A stretch of 64,000 nt of DNA from the NCBI GenBank assembly GCA_018242725.1, contig JAFEBI010000012.1, positions 1 through 64,000 of the forward strand, written 5' to 3'. Below are positions 53,490-62,495 of the stretch, piece by piece; positions within the stretch are counted from its first letter, which is position 1; the number at the start of each line of letters is the position of its first letter. The notes under the pieces are model-generated. The model did no database searches. It was not told where the DNA came from and saw only the letters and a program-made list of their open reading frames with translations. Both the position numbers and the translations under genes were made by a program. This stretch comes from Nitrospira sp. (GTDB taxonomy: Bacteria > Nitrospirota > Nitrospiria > Nitrospirales > Nitrospiraceae).

Positions 53490-53798
53490 GACATCATGGA
53501 TCGTTCCATATGAACCATATAACGAGTAGGTATTCCCTTATGATCGTAATAGGTACAGGCGTCGTGGTCCTGGTGCCACTCCACAAAATCCTCAAATCTG
53601 CGTGTGCGAAACCGTACAACATGTCAGCCGAAAATTGTTGCTCCTGAGCACGAAAAACGACCAAGGCAATGGGCTCTCAATAGAAAGAGAACACCATCAA
53701 TTCAAGAGGTTAAGTGTCGGCAGTAGGTTGTTTGGAACGGCATGCCCCTTGCTTTGTCTTTGCGCGTAACGGGGTGTCTCTTTAAGGGCAATTTAAAT
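53490..53798. other. Intergenic region before the second pilin set
   Basis: About 310 bases without a convincing gene. A plus-strand frame of 64 codons (53453-53647) has no family resemblance and overlaps the PilZ remnant. The promoter of the second pilin set is expected here, but I find no clear -35/-10 or sigma-54-type element. Confidence 0.3.
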
Positions 53799-54257
53799 AT
53801 GACTGGTGGTCAGTTGCGCGATGCTAAAGGGTTTACCCTGATTGAGATGGCGGTTGTCGGTGCCATCGTAGGCATCACGACCATGATTGCGGTTCCATCT
53901 TTTACGCAGTGGAAGGCAAGGTATCAGATGAAGCAGGCTGCAACGGAGTTGGTAGGAAATTTGAACCTGGCCCGTGCGGCAGCGATGAGCCGAGGAGTCG
54001 GTATTACGGTTACCACGGCGGTGATGAGCGGGAGAGCCACGGTGACGTTCGGTGGCGTATTCCCACCGGTCACCCTCAACGAGGGAGTCGCCAATATTTC
54101 AGCGGCGAACTTTGGGTTCAATATGTTTGGGCTACGGTCTGGTGGTGGTTCGACCGACACACTGATTACCTTAACTCCCACACAAGGGACAATGTATTCG
54201 GTTGCGGTGACTCCTTCAGGAAAAGTCGATTGGTGTCCCAAGGCAACCTGCCCATAA
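53799..54257 (+). CDS. FimT/GspH-like minor pseudopilin, set 2
   Basis: A 152-residue class III prepilin. Leader: MTGGQLRDAKG|FTLIEMAVVGAIVGI with canonical Phe +1 and Glu +5. It continues with KARYQMKQAATELVGNLNLARAAAMSRG, the standard FimT/GspH helix, and a small beta-rich domain ending in DWCPKATCP, two Cys that may form a disulfide loop. ATG at 53799 follows AAGGG; the frame is open from 53742 but the upstream part gives an implausibly long leader. This opens the second minor-pilin set. Confidence 0.85.
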   Translation: MTGGQLRDAKGFTLIEMAVVGAIVGITTMIAVPSFTQWKARYQMKQAATELVGNLNLARAAAMSRGVGITVTTAVMSGRATVTFGGVFPPVTLNEGVANISAANFGFNMFGLRSGGGSTDTLITLTPTQGTMYSVAVTPSGKVDWCPKATCP

Positions 54258-54282
54258 CGTGACAACTCAGGAAACTTCCCGT

Positions 54283-54786
54283 ATGAACTATCCGCGAACG
54301 ATTGGAAATGACGGCGGCTTTACCCTGATTGAAGCGGTCATGGCCGGAGCCGTCCTGGCCATCACCATGCTGGGGCTTGCCGGTTTTCAAGGAGCATCAT
54401 TTGCGAAGAACGCCCAGTCAAAAGACAGCACGGTGGTGACGAATTTCGGCGTTGAAATGCTGGAGCGCATACAGAGTAATCGTCAACGGGTATTGGACTA
54501 CCATAACATTGATACAACTGCCGCAACGCCTTGTCCGCAAACTGGAGCTCAGCGACAAGCGCTTGCGGATTGCCAGCAGTGGCGAGCCGCTCTGACAGCC
54601 TCCAACATAAGCGGTGTGCGAGGAACCGTAACGGCTATCCTGGGCGATCCTGCCCCGACGTTGGGTGTGCCGAGCCTGAATCGTACCAATGTCGTCATCA
54701 CGGTAACGTGGAATACGTCAGCCGGGAGCGGGACATCACTGCAGTCCAAGACCATGACCTTTCGGACGGTGGTCGCTCCAGAATGA
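54283..54786 (+). CDS. PilV-like minor pilin, set 2
   Basis: About 167 residues from ATG 54283 (GTG at 54259 also possible). Leader ends GG|FTLIEAVMAGAVLAITMLG with Phe +1 and Glu +5; then GASFAKNAQSKDSTVVTNFGVEMLERIQSNRQRV, the typical PilV segment. A Cys pair (CPQTG and CQQW) lies in the globular part. Probably part of the priming tip complex with FimT, PilW and PilX. It follows the FimT-like gene by 25 bases and precedes PilW by 22. Confidence 0.85.
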   Translation: MNYPRTIGNDGGFTLIEAVMAGAVLAITMLGLAGFQGASFAKNAQSKDSTVVTNFGVEMLERIQSNRQRVLDYHNIDTTAATPCPQTGAQRQALADCQQWRAALTASNISGVRGTVTAILGDPAPTLGVPSLNRTNVVITVTWNTSAGSGTSLQSKTMTFRTVVAPE

Positions 54787-54808
54787 CGGTGCGGGAGATT
54801 TTCTATAG

Positions 54809-55924
54809 ATGAAAATTGATCGAGCCACCAGGTGCCCCTTAAGTTATGAAGCCGGCATGACGTTGATTGAGTTGATGATTGCCGCCGCCGTAGGACTTGG
54901 CGTCATTGGTGCAGCCCTATCCATGCTGGTCATGAGCCAGAAAGCCACCACGGTCAACGAGCAGGTGGTTGAGACTCAGCAGAATGTCAGAGTGGCGATG
55001 GAGATGCTGGCTCGTGACATGCGGCTGGCCAGCTATAACTATGTGGGGAATGTGCCAGGCGCGCCGACTGTCGGGACATGCAGCGTGACCAATGGAGCCT
55101 TTTCCCGTCCGGTCGGTCTTCGTCCCAGGGATCAGAATCCTACAGGTGCTGATACTGGTCCTGATAGTATTTCGATGGTCGTGCCGCTCCTCACTGATGT
55201 CGTTACACCCTGGGTTCTCTCAGCCAATGTCGGAGGAACAGGAATTGATCCAGTCCCGTTCAACGCACTCCCTATTGCCGCGGCGGTTATCACCGATATG
55301 GTTAGTCAAGGGTTAGTTGCCGGGTCTGTGGTCTCCATCGGTGGAAGTGTGGTGAGGGCCGTTGGTACAGTCAGCGCAACTTCTCTCACGCTCTCCAGTA
55401 GCATCGACGGGAAGTTTCCTGCCGGGACGCCAGTCTATTTACTTCAATGCGTGACGTACGCGGTTGGAACCACAACGGCTATATGCGGAACGGGGAGCAC
55501 GGCATGCCTAACCAGAAATGGAGTACCTCTGGTCGATGGAATCGAGGACCTTCAATTCTCGTACGGCTGCGATGGCTGCAGTACTGCCGCACCGAATCCA
55601 CTGTCGCCTGATGGTGTGCTCGACGAAATAGATGGTGTCAATACGACAAGCGTGCCATCGATTAATGACTTTGTGACCAACAGTGCCTGGAATGTGCCGC
55701 CGATGTCGCCTGAGATGATCAAACAAGTCCAGATCAGTGTGGTAGGCAGGCAAATGACGCCGGACCAAGGATTTAGCGAACGCTATACGTCGGGAGTCAA
55801 TACGAGCGGACCGGTAATCATGAGCGATCACAACCCTTCAGCCGATACCGGATATGATGCGTCGGCCTATTCGAAGTTGAGACGTCGGGTTGTGACCAGA
55901 GTGATTCAGCCAAGGAACATGTGA
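54809..55924 (+). CDS. PilW-like minor pilin, set 2
   Basis: A 371-residue prepilin. Leader MKIDRATRCPLSYEAG|MTLIELMIAAAVGLG has Met +1 and Glu +5. VVETQQNVRVAMEMLARDMRLA is the shared PilW helix, longer than in the set 1 paralogue and followed by a Ser/Thr/Val-rich globular region with a Cys-rich segment (YGCDGCSTAAP). The stop TGA overlaps the first codon of the next frame. It is 120 residues longer than its set 1 counterpart. Confidence 0.82.
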   Translation: MKIDRATRCPLSYEAGMTLIELMIAAAVGLGVIGAALSMLVMSQKATTVNEQVVETQQNVRVAMEMLARDMRLASYNYVGNVPGAPTVGTCSVTNGAFSRPVGLRPRDQNPTGADTGPDSISMVVPLLTDVVTPWVLSANVGGTGIDPVPFNALPIAAAVITDMVSQGLVAGSVVSIGGSVVRAVGTVSATSLTLSSSIDGKFPAGTPVYLLQCVTYAVGTTTAICGTGSTACLTRNGVPLVDGIEDLQFSYGCDGCSTAAPNPLSPDGVLDEIDGVNTTSVPSINDFVTNSAWNVPPMSPEMIKQVQISVVGRQMTPDQGFSERYTSGVNTSGPVIMSDHNPSADTGYDASAYSKLRRRVVTRVIQPRNM

Positions 55925-55935
55925 GGGCATGCACG

Positions 55936-56562
55936 ATGGGAGTCAGGGAGGAAGCAGGAGTGCGGCTAGCCAATCAAGACAGAAAGGGGGAGCGAGGGGT
56001 CGCATTGCTGACCGTCATGATCATTATGCTCTTGATGGTGGTATTGGCGATCTCCGCGATTACCGTCACTGGGTTGGAGACCAGGATGTCCGGATTCGTC
56101 AGTACCAAGGAAGCGATGTCGACTGCCGCGGAATCTTGCGAGGGGACTGCGGTGAACATTATTCAGCAAACGTTGTATTACTCAGAAATACAGCCTCAGT
56201 TTCTCAGCACCGCGACTCCCTCGGGACCGATTCCAGCATCCAATAGCGCCATCCTCTACAGCGAGATTTCGGGTCAGCCACTCCCTCCTCCCGCAGCGGC
56301 GAACACAATCGGAGAAAACTATGGGGACAATGCCGACTCTGTGCCGAATCTGACCATCACGAGTATTCCAGGATTAACAGTCAACGGGGATATTGATCGA
56401 TTGTTCAAGCGTCGCAAAGAAGGTGCGGGAGAGCTCAAAGAGATTGTCTATCGCATCACCTGTATCGCTTCCAACACAGCTGCGGGGACGAAGAGCACAG
56501 TCACGTCCGTGTACAGCTGCACCGTCGGCGAAACCTGCATGAAAAAGATCGGAGCTTCCTAG
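55936..56562 (+). CDS. PilX-like minor pilin, set 2
   Basis: A 208-residue protein with ERGVALLTVMIIMLLMVVLAISA, a PilX N-terminal hydrophobic helix, followed by TGLETRMSGFVSTKEAMSTAAESCEG, a strongly family-typical segment. The C terminus carries a Cys pair (YSCTVGETC). GTG at 55960 has the best ribosome-binding site (AGGGAGG, 9 bases away) and ATG at 55936 is the alternative; GTG at 55921 overlaps the previous stop. PilX proteins link pilus aggregation and PilY1 presentation. Confidence 0.78.
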   Translation: MGVREEAGVRLANQDRKGERGVALLTVMIIMLLMVVLAISAITVTGLETRMSGFVSTKEAMSTAAESCEGTAVNIIQQTLYYSEIQPQFLSTATPSGPIPASNSAILYSEISGQPLPPPAAANTIGENYGDNADSVPNLTITSIPGLTVNGDIDRLFKRRKEGAGELKEIVYRITCIASNTAAGTKSTVTSVYSCTVGETCMKKIGAS

Positions 56563-56573
56563 GAGGTGGGCTG

Positions 56574-56897
56574 ATGAACAGGGCAAGACTGCTCAGAGGT
56601 TACGCGATCGTAGCGTTCATTCTGGGGATTTATTTACCCCTCGTCACGCCCTCTGTGAGGGGCGAGATGTTACCCGCGATGAAGCTGGCAACCTACAAGG
56701 TGGGAACGGTTGATGCCATTTATACGTCATCGATCAGAATTAGCGGGACGGATTACCGAGTCCAGTCTGACGCAAAGATCATGAATCACAAGGAGAATGA
56801 GATCACCTTGGAGGAAGTGTTCTTGCGGTCCGAGGCGAAGTTTCATCTCAATAAGATGGGCGAGATCGATCTGATGGTTGTCATGAGACCTCAATAG
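56574..56897 (+). CDS. Small exported protein between pilX and pilY1
   Basis: A 107-residue protein with a single N-terminal hydrophobic segment (YAIVAFILGIYLPLVTPSVRG) that is likely a signal peptide. The remainder is a compact beta-rich domain: YKVGTVDAIYTSSIRISGTDYRVQSDAKIMNHK and KFHLNKMGEIDLMVVMRPQ. Family not recognised, although small proteins of this type are seen beside pilY1 in other genomes. AGGAGG precedes ATG at 56574. It may help PilY1 export or tip assembly. Confidence 0.65.
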   Translation: MNRARLLRGYAIVAFILGIYLPLVTPSVRGEMLPAMKLATYKVGTVDAIYTSSIRISGTDYRVQSDAKIMNHKENEITLEEVFLRSEAKFHLNKMGEIDLMVVMRPQ

Positions 56898-56994
56898 AGG
56901 CAAGGAGTGCGATGTGAGTTGCGAACAGAGTTCTCATCAACCTTGCATCTGCAACAATGACACAAGGTGTGCGGCCGAGTGGTAGGAGGACGAC

Positions 56995-59900
56995 ATGACG
57001 GAACGATGGACCATGAAGACGTTTGCGACCATGATATTCGTCGTCATCGGAGCCTGGTTCGTGCCGAACGTTGTCCAAGCAGCCGTGCCAGTACGCGTCA
57101 ATGCCGACTATACAGCCTCGCCACCGTTCGTTTCTAACATTGCCACACCAAACATCCTGGTCATCATGGACAATTCGGGGAGTATGGCCAATCGGGCTTG
57201 TGAATCCGCAAGCTGCGGCATATTACCGGATGGGACGACGTCCACCGTCACAACCTTCGTGGCAACAACTCGATACAACGGTTACGCCGATCCTCTGCGC
57301 TGCTATGTGTGGGATGCAACCGACAACCGGTTTGAGAACGGCTCGGCCAAAGCAGCCCTCAATACCGCCTGTCCCAGCACGCAATGGGACGGCAACTTCG
57401 TCAATTGGGCCTCTTTCCGTCGCTTCGACGCGGTCAAGAAGGCCATGACAGGTGGCAACTGTTGGCACCCAACTATATCGCCGGTCCGTAATGCGGATGG
57501 GACCTGTAAACCATCCGGCACACCTTCGTTGCCGACCGTCAGAGTCCAAAACCTTGGAACGGGTACCGAGGTGACGATAGCAGTTCCGTACAGCGGAGGA
57601 ACCGGGAATGCAAGCTATGTCGGTCGGATTCCAACTGCCGTTCACACAGGAAACCCTTCAAATATCTATGTGCAAATCCAGAGCACCGGAAACCTCTGTA
57701 TTGATGACGATAACGGCGGTGGTTGTCCGGACGGCGGCGGGTTCACGGAAACCGTGCTGCCGGCGATTGCCTTCGCGATGTATAGCGAACCGACTGGAGT
57801 GATTCAGCAGATCGGGGACAAGGCCCGCTTCGGACTCGCCGTCTTCAACGGTTCCAGTTCCGACAATGGTATCCAGGTCTTGACCGGCATCGGCTCCCGG
57901 CAATCCATCAATTTCGCTGGAACCACGGTTGAAACGTTCAACACGAATACGGCGGCGATGGTTGATGCGGTCGATGAATCCTATCCAGCGACCTGGACGC
58001 CTCTTGCGGAGAGTCTGTACGATGCGGCTCGGTACGTGGCCCAAATCAACTCCGCCTATTATCCGACCGCTTACGCGTTTCCCATCGCGTTTTCCGGAGG
58101 GAGTTCAAATGGCGTCGCTTTTAAAGGGACCGGCGCCGGCTCGATTGGCGGTAGTGAAATCTCCGCACTGATTTCCGGAGAAAATTGTCCACCCGGGTAT
58201 ATTACCAGCGCCTGCGGACGCGACCCCTACTTCTTCGGGGCCAATCACACACCGGCTTGGGCGAGCACCTCCCAAGTCGTCAGTTGCTGTAAAACGTTCA
58301 TTCTTATCTTTACAGATGGAGAGCCGACACAGGATCAGAATATTCCAAGTGGGTTGCGGGATAATGCCTACAACGGTGTCGACTGCACCAACAGTGATGG
58401 TTCTGCTCCCCCCCGCCCGGTCGACGGAACCTGCAATACTCATCCCTTGACGCCCTTCAGCAACTTATTAAGCGAGCACAAGACGGATTATGCCGACAAT
58501 GGTAGCGGATATCTGGATTCGGTCGCCTTTTGGGCACACACCAACGACTTACGTCCTTGCAGCGGGACCAGCGATGGGACGATTGCCGTGATTGGTGTGA
58601 CCGGCCACTGTTTGCCCGGTAAGCAAAACGTCACGGTCTATACCTTTTTTGCCTTCGGAAACATCAACGGGCGCGGTATCCTCGCGCAAACAGCCAGGTT
58701 GGGCGCATTTGACGATGCGAACGCGAACGGTATTCCGGACTCCGGTGAATGGGACAAGGAGAATAACTATACCGGGGCGACCGGCGCGGACGGCATCCCT
58801 GATGCCTATTTCGAGTCATCCGACGTCGACGATATTCAGGATAAAATGCTGGCTACGCTCTCCAGTATTATCAGGAAGAGCTCGTCCGGTGCGGCGGTCT
58901 CCGTCTTGGCCACCTCCAGTACCGGTGAGGGCGCACTCTACCAAGCCTATTTCTATCCAAGCACCCTGGAGGTGGTGACAAACAAGGATGTGACATGGAC
59001 CGGGTATACCCAGAGTCTCTGGGTGGATACCTTCGGAAACATGCGTGAGGATACAAACGGCGATGGGAAACAGGACTACAAGATCGATCTTATCGTCAAG
59101 ACACGTCTCGATTCCGTGACCAGTATCGTCTACGTCGATAAGTACAGAGATACTGATGGGAATGGGATTGCGGACGATGTGAATGGAGATGGAGTCATCA
59201 CCCAGGCAGATTGTTATGAGTGCAGCAAGTTGCTCAGTGATATGAAGCCGATCTGGGAGGCGGGAAAGCAGCTCGCGTTGAAGGATGCGAATACGAGGAC
59301 GATTCTAACGTGGGTCGACCTCAATAATAACAAGATAGTCGATTCGGCAGAGCAGATGGACTTCACGACGGCCAACGCCGCAACGTTGAGTCCATATATC
59401 CGGGCCGGTGCGGCTCCTTATACGGCTGATGCCATTATCAATTTTATTCGTGGATGCGAACCTTCAACTTGTACCGATCAGGCAAGCTTGCGAGATCGTC
59501 GCCTCACGGTCAGTAGTAGCGGGCTCAAGACGTGGAAGCTCGGGGATGTTATTAATGCTCCTCCCACGATCGTGGCTGCCCCAAAGGATCGGTATGACAT
59601 TATCGAAGGAGATCCTAGCTACACGGACTTCTTCGTCAAATATCGAACGCGCCGACAGGTGGTATATGTCGGTGCCAATGATGGGATGCTTCATGCCTTT
59701 AATGCAGGTTTTTATCACTCAGGAGACGATCCGAGTACTACGACAGTCACCGAGCACGGTTGGTTCACCCGCACATCGACGGACAACAGTGGTGGCCCCT
59801 TGTTGGGCGAAGAGCTTTGGGGCTTTATCCCATACGAACTGTTGCCGCACTTGCAGTGGTTGACGCGGTCGGACTATCAGCATGTGTATTATGTTGACAT

Positions 59901-61374
59901 GCCTCCTGTGATCAAGGATGTCAGGATTTTTACCAGCGATACGGACCATCCAAACGGATGGGGCACCGTGTTGATCGGTGGATTCCGCTTAGGTGGGAGC
60001 TGCGGGGCCTGTACGCCAGGGGGAGGTGGTCCGCCCATGGGGGTCACCATCAGCGGGACTGACCGGTATTTCTACAGTGCTTACTTCGTCTTGGATATTA
60101 CCAATCCAGAAGTCCACCCAAAACTTCTGTGGTCGTTCTCGGACAGTAACCTTGGACTTACCTCGAGTGTACCGACGGTCGTGCGGGTCAGCCCATTGAC
60201 TGACTTTCATGCCGACAATACCAATGCTAAGTGGCATCTGCTCGCTGGTTCAGGGCCGACCGGTTACGATGGCCGTGCCACACAGAACGCCAAGGTGTTT
60301 GCTATCAACATGAAAACAGGGCCGGGGAGTGCGAATGCTCTGGTCAGCAACTTTCCGATCGGGACCTGGACTTCGTTCGTTGGAGATATGACCGCGTTCG
60401 ATCGGAACCTCGATTATCGGACTGATGTTGTATATTTCGGTCGGACCATCATGGATGATACACCCACTGTTGGTCCTCCATGGAGAGGCAAGGTTTATCG
60501 ACTGACGATGGGGGCGACTCCTCCATTCGGCGGGCAGACAGATCCTGGATCGTGGGGAATCTCCGAGGGAGGTAACCGAGTGCCGACGGAAATGCTCGAT
60601 ACGATCGGAACTTCAACGCCGGTCGAGATGGGCCCTGTCATGGCTGCACCGAGTATTACGGTCGATGATGCCGCACGGGCTTGGGTCTTTGTGGGCAGTG
60701 GGCGGTATTTCGGAGCCGCAGACAAGACCGATAAATCGACGCAATATTTTGTCGGGCTGAAAGATTCGGTCATCAATGGGGGTTGCGCGCAATCTTCTTC
60801 GACCTCCTGCTATGAGAATGACCTGGTCGATGTAACGACTGCGACAATTTGTGTCGTGGGGTATGGAAACTGTGGGCAGACCTCCGGGACGAGCCAAGTG
60901 ACCGGCGTGACCGGTGCGACCACAATGGAGCAACTTATCACTCTCGTCGGGACTAAAGACGGATGGGTCACAAAACTTTTGCCGACGACGGGATCTGGGG
61001 TAGGCGAACGGGTCTTGAGTGCTGCCACGGTTTTCGGGGGCATTGTGTTTTTCCCCACGTTCACGCCGATGGACGACATCTGTGCTTCATCGGGAAGCAG
61101 TAGCTTATATGCGCTCTTCTACAAGACCGGCGGTCCCCATACGTCACCAATCGTCGGTTCGACGACCGGAACCGGGGGGATTGTAAATGTAAACCGGTCC
61201 ACCTCTCTTGGCGATGGATTGGCGTTTGGGGCGGTTCCACACGTCGGTTCAGGGGCCGATGGGACCAGTCCGTACAAATTATTCATCAATACCAGCACCG
61301 GTGCTTTGGACGGAAGGGATGTGAACTTGGCGATTGATCCAAGAGCGCATTTCGCTTCATGGATCAATATGTAA
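56995..61374 (+). CDS. pilY1: PilY1-family tip-associated protein
   Basis: A 1459-residue exported protein with a signal peptide (about 1-30, cleavage near VQA). An N-terminal von Willebrand A-like domain carries the MIDAS sequence NILVIMDNSGSMAN. Residues about 570-780 hold four Asp/Asn-rich loops of EF-hand/dockerin type (ANANGIPDSGEWD, DTNGDGKQD, DGNGIADDVNGDG, DLNNNKIVDS). The C-terminal half (about 860-1450) is the PilY beta-propeller, starting INAPPTIVAAPKDRYDI and including VYVGANDGMLHAFNAGF, with the calcium-type loop FDRNLDYRTDVVYFG. RBS AGGAGGA is 5 bases before ATG. PilY1 proteins mediate adhesion and control pilus dynamics. Confidence 0.92.
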   Translation: MTERWTMKTFATMIFVVIGAWFVPNVVQAAVPVRVNADYTASPPFVSNIATPNILVIMDNSGSMANRACESASCGILPDGTTSTVTTFVATTRYNGYADPLRCYVWDATDNRFENGSAKAALNTACPSTQWDGNFVNWASFRRFDAVKKAMTGGNCWHPTISPVRNADGTCKPSGTPSLPTVRVQNLGTGTEVTIAVPYSGGTGNASYVGRIPTAVHTGNPSNIYVQIQSTGNLCIDDDNGGGCPDGGGFTETVLPAIAFAMYSEPTGVIQQIGDKARFGLAVFNGSSSDNGIQVLTGIGSRQSINFAGTTVETFNTNTAAMVDAVDESYPATWTPLAESLYDAARYVAQINSAYYPTAYAFPIAFSGGSSNGVAFKGTGAGSIGGSEISALISGENCPPGYITSACGRDPYFFGANHTPAWASTSQVVSCCKTFILIFTDGEPTQDQNIPSGLRDNAYNGVDCTNSDGSAPPRPVDGTCNTHPLTPFSNLLSEHKTDYADNGSGYLDSVAFWAHTNDLRPCSGTSDGTIAVIGVTGHCLPGKQNVTVYTFFAFGNINGRGILAQTARLGAFDDANANGIPDSGEWDKENNYTGATGADGIPDAYFESSDVDDIQDKMLATLSSIIRKSSSGAAVSVLATSSTGEGALYQAYFYPSTLEVVTNKDVTWTGYTQSLWVDTFGNMREDTNGDGKQDYKIDLIVKTRLDSVTSIVYVDKYRDTDGNGIADDVNGDGVITQADCYECSKLLSDMKPIWEAGKQLALKDANTRTILTWVDLNNNKIVDSAEQMDFTTANAATLSPYIRAGAAPYTADAIINFIRGCEPSTCTDQASLRDRRLTVSSSGLKTWKLGDVINAPPTIVAAPKDRYDIIEGDPSYTDFFVKYRTRRQVVYVGANDGMLHAFNAGFYHSGDDPSTTTVTEHGWFTRTSTDNSGGPLLGEELWGFIPYELLPHLQWLTRSDYQHVYYVDMPPVIKDVRIFTSDTDHPNGWGTVLIGGFRLGGSCGACTPGGGGPPMGVTISGTDRYFYSAYFVLDITNPEVHPKLLWSFSDSNLGLTSSVPTVVRVSPLTDFHADNTNAKWHLLAGSGPTGYDGRATQNAKVFAINMKTGPGSANALVSNFPIGTWTSFVGDMTAFDRNLDYRTDVVYFGRTIMDDTPTVGPPWRGKVYRLTMGATPPFGGQTDPGSWGISEGGNRVPTEMLDTIGTSTPVEMGPVMAAPSITVDDAARAWVFVGSGRYFGAADKTDKSTQYFVGLKDSVINGGCAQSSSTSCYENDLVDVTTATICVVGYGNCGQTSGTSQVTGVTGATTMEQLITLVGTKDGWVTKLLPTTGSGVGERVLSAATVFGGIVFFPTFTPMDDICASSGSSSLYALFYKTGGPHTSPIVGSTTGTGGIVNVNRSTSLGDGLAFGAVPHVGSGADGTSPYKLFINTSTGALDGRDVNLAIDPRAHFASWINM

Positions 61375-62378
61375 CTAAGCAAAATGGATTGCGCGAGGTA
61401 GGGAGGGGTTTCCCCATCCTTGCCTCGTTGGATACCCCTCCCATGGTGCTTATCCTCCTGGTCGTGTTGACCGTCTTCGCCGGTTGTTCACGGCCTGATG
61501 ACAATAACTCTACGCCCGTCAGCCAGCGAGCCCCTGACCAGCTGTCTTTATCTGGAATCAAGCGCATCGGGATTGTTCCAAGCCCAATGGCTCGAACCTC
61601 ACCGCTGACCGTTTTGATCGAGAAGGATGAGGCCCAAGGAGAGGGGTCTTCCTATCGGTATCAATGGTTCGTGAACAAGATCGCTGTGCAAGGCGCGACT
61701 GCGTCCTCATTCGATACGTCTACTCTTCATCGGGGTGATAGGGTCCACGTGGTCGTGACACCTTCCGATGTCAAGGGCAATGGCGCATCCCTCCAAGCAC
61801 CACCTATCACAGTCCCGAATGCTCCACCAGTCATTCGGAGCGTTACGCTCGAACAGGAGGTTACGTCGGCAGGCAGCCGCCTCCTCGCGAAAGTGGAAGC
61901 GTTCGATGCCGATCAGGACGACATCCACTTCCAGTTTCGCTGGTTGCGAAACGATAAAATTGTATCGGAAGAATCAGAAAATACAGTCGTTCTATCGGAG
62001 CTCGCACAGAACGACTCGGTGACAGTGGAAGTGACACCTTATGACCATGACGGCGCTGGGAAACCCCTCCGTGCGGCTCCGTTACTCGTCGGCAATAACC
62101 CTCCCAAAATTCTTTCCGTCCCGATGATGATGTCTAGCGGGGAACTATATGAATATGCCGTTCGAGCGGAAGATCCTGATGGAGATCCGGTGTCGTTTGA
62201 ATTGGAGGGTGCACCGAATGGGATGACAATCGATCGTGTCTCCGGAAAAGTCGTCTGGAGGCCTGGTTCCGGCATCAGCGGGGCGCATCATGTCAAGATC
62301 ATCGCAGCCGATGGGAAGGGAGCAAGGGCATGGCAAGAGTTTGATGTATCCGTGCCAACGACGCCACAATCTCCGTAA
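61359..62378 (+). CDS. Lipoprotein with Ig/cadherin-like repeats
   Basis: A 339-residue frame whose first ATG overlaps the last 16 bases of pilY1. A lipobox VFAG|C lies after LILLVVLTVFAGC, so the ATG at 61443 may be the true start, giving a short signal peptide. The mature part has three Ig-like or PKD/cadherin-like units: GSSYRYQWFVNKIAVQGA, DIHFQFRWLRNDKIVSE and, last, GELYEYAVRAEDPDGDPVSFEL, which is the typical cadherin-like/BIG-type D-x-D-G-D-x-V motif. It is likely cell-surface or periplasmic and linked to pilus function by position only. Confidence 0.75.
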   Translation: MDQYVTKQNGLREVGRGFPILASLDTPPMVLILLVVLTVFAGCSRPDDNNSTPVSQRAPDQLSLSGIKRIGIVPSPMARTSPLTVLIEKDEAQGEGSSYRYQWFVNKIAVQGATASSFDTSTLHRGDRVHVVVTPSDVKGNGASLQAPPITVPNAPPVIRSVTLEQEVTSAGSRLLAKVEAFDADQDDIHFQFRWLRNDKIVSEESENTVVLSELAQNDSVTVEVTPYDHDGAGKPLRAAPLLVGNNPPKILSVPMMMSSGELYEYAVRAEDPDGDPVSFELEGAPNGMTIDRVSGKVVWRPGSGISGAHHVKIIAADGKGARAWQEFDVSVPTTPQSP

Positions 62379-62495
62379 GCGCTGCCAGCTATTCACGGAA
62401 TACGCAACACCATTTTGGGGCGTGTCATTCACTCACTTGTTCGTGCAAGACGTATTTTGATAAAGTGAGCTGGAGAGAGGATACGAAGACTGGGC

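Noticed and set aside
53453-53647. 64-codon plus-strand frame before the second pilin set
   Set aside because: No ribosome-binding site or family similarity, and it overlaps the PilZ remnant on the other strand.
53736-53760. TGGAAC...TTGCT as a sigma-54 promoter of pilin set 2
   Set aside because: The spacing between GG and GC is not the required 10 bases.
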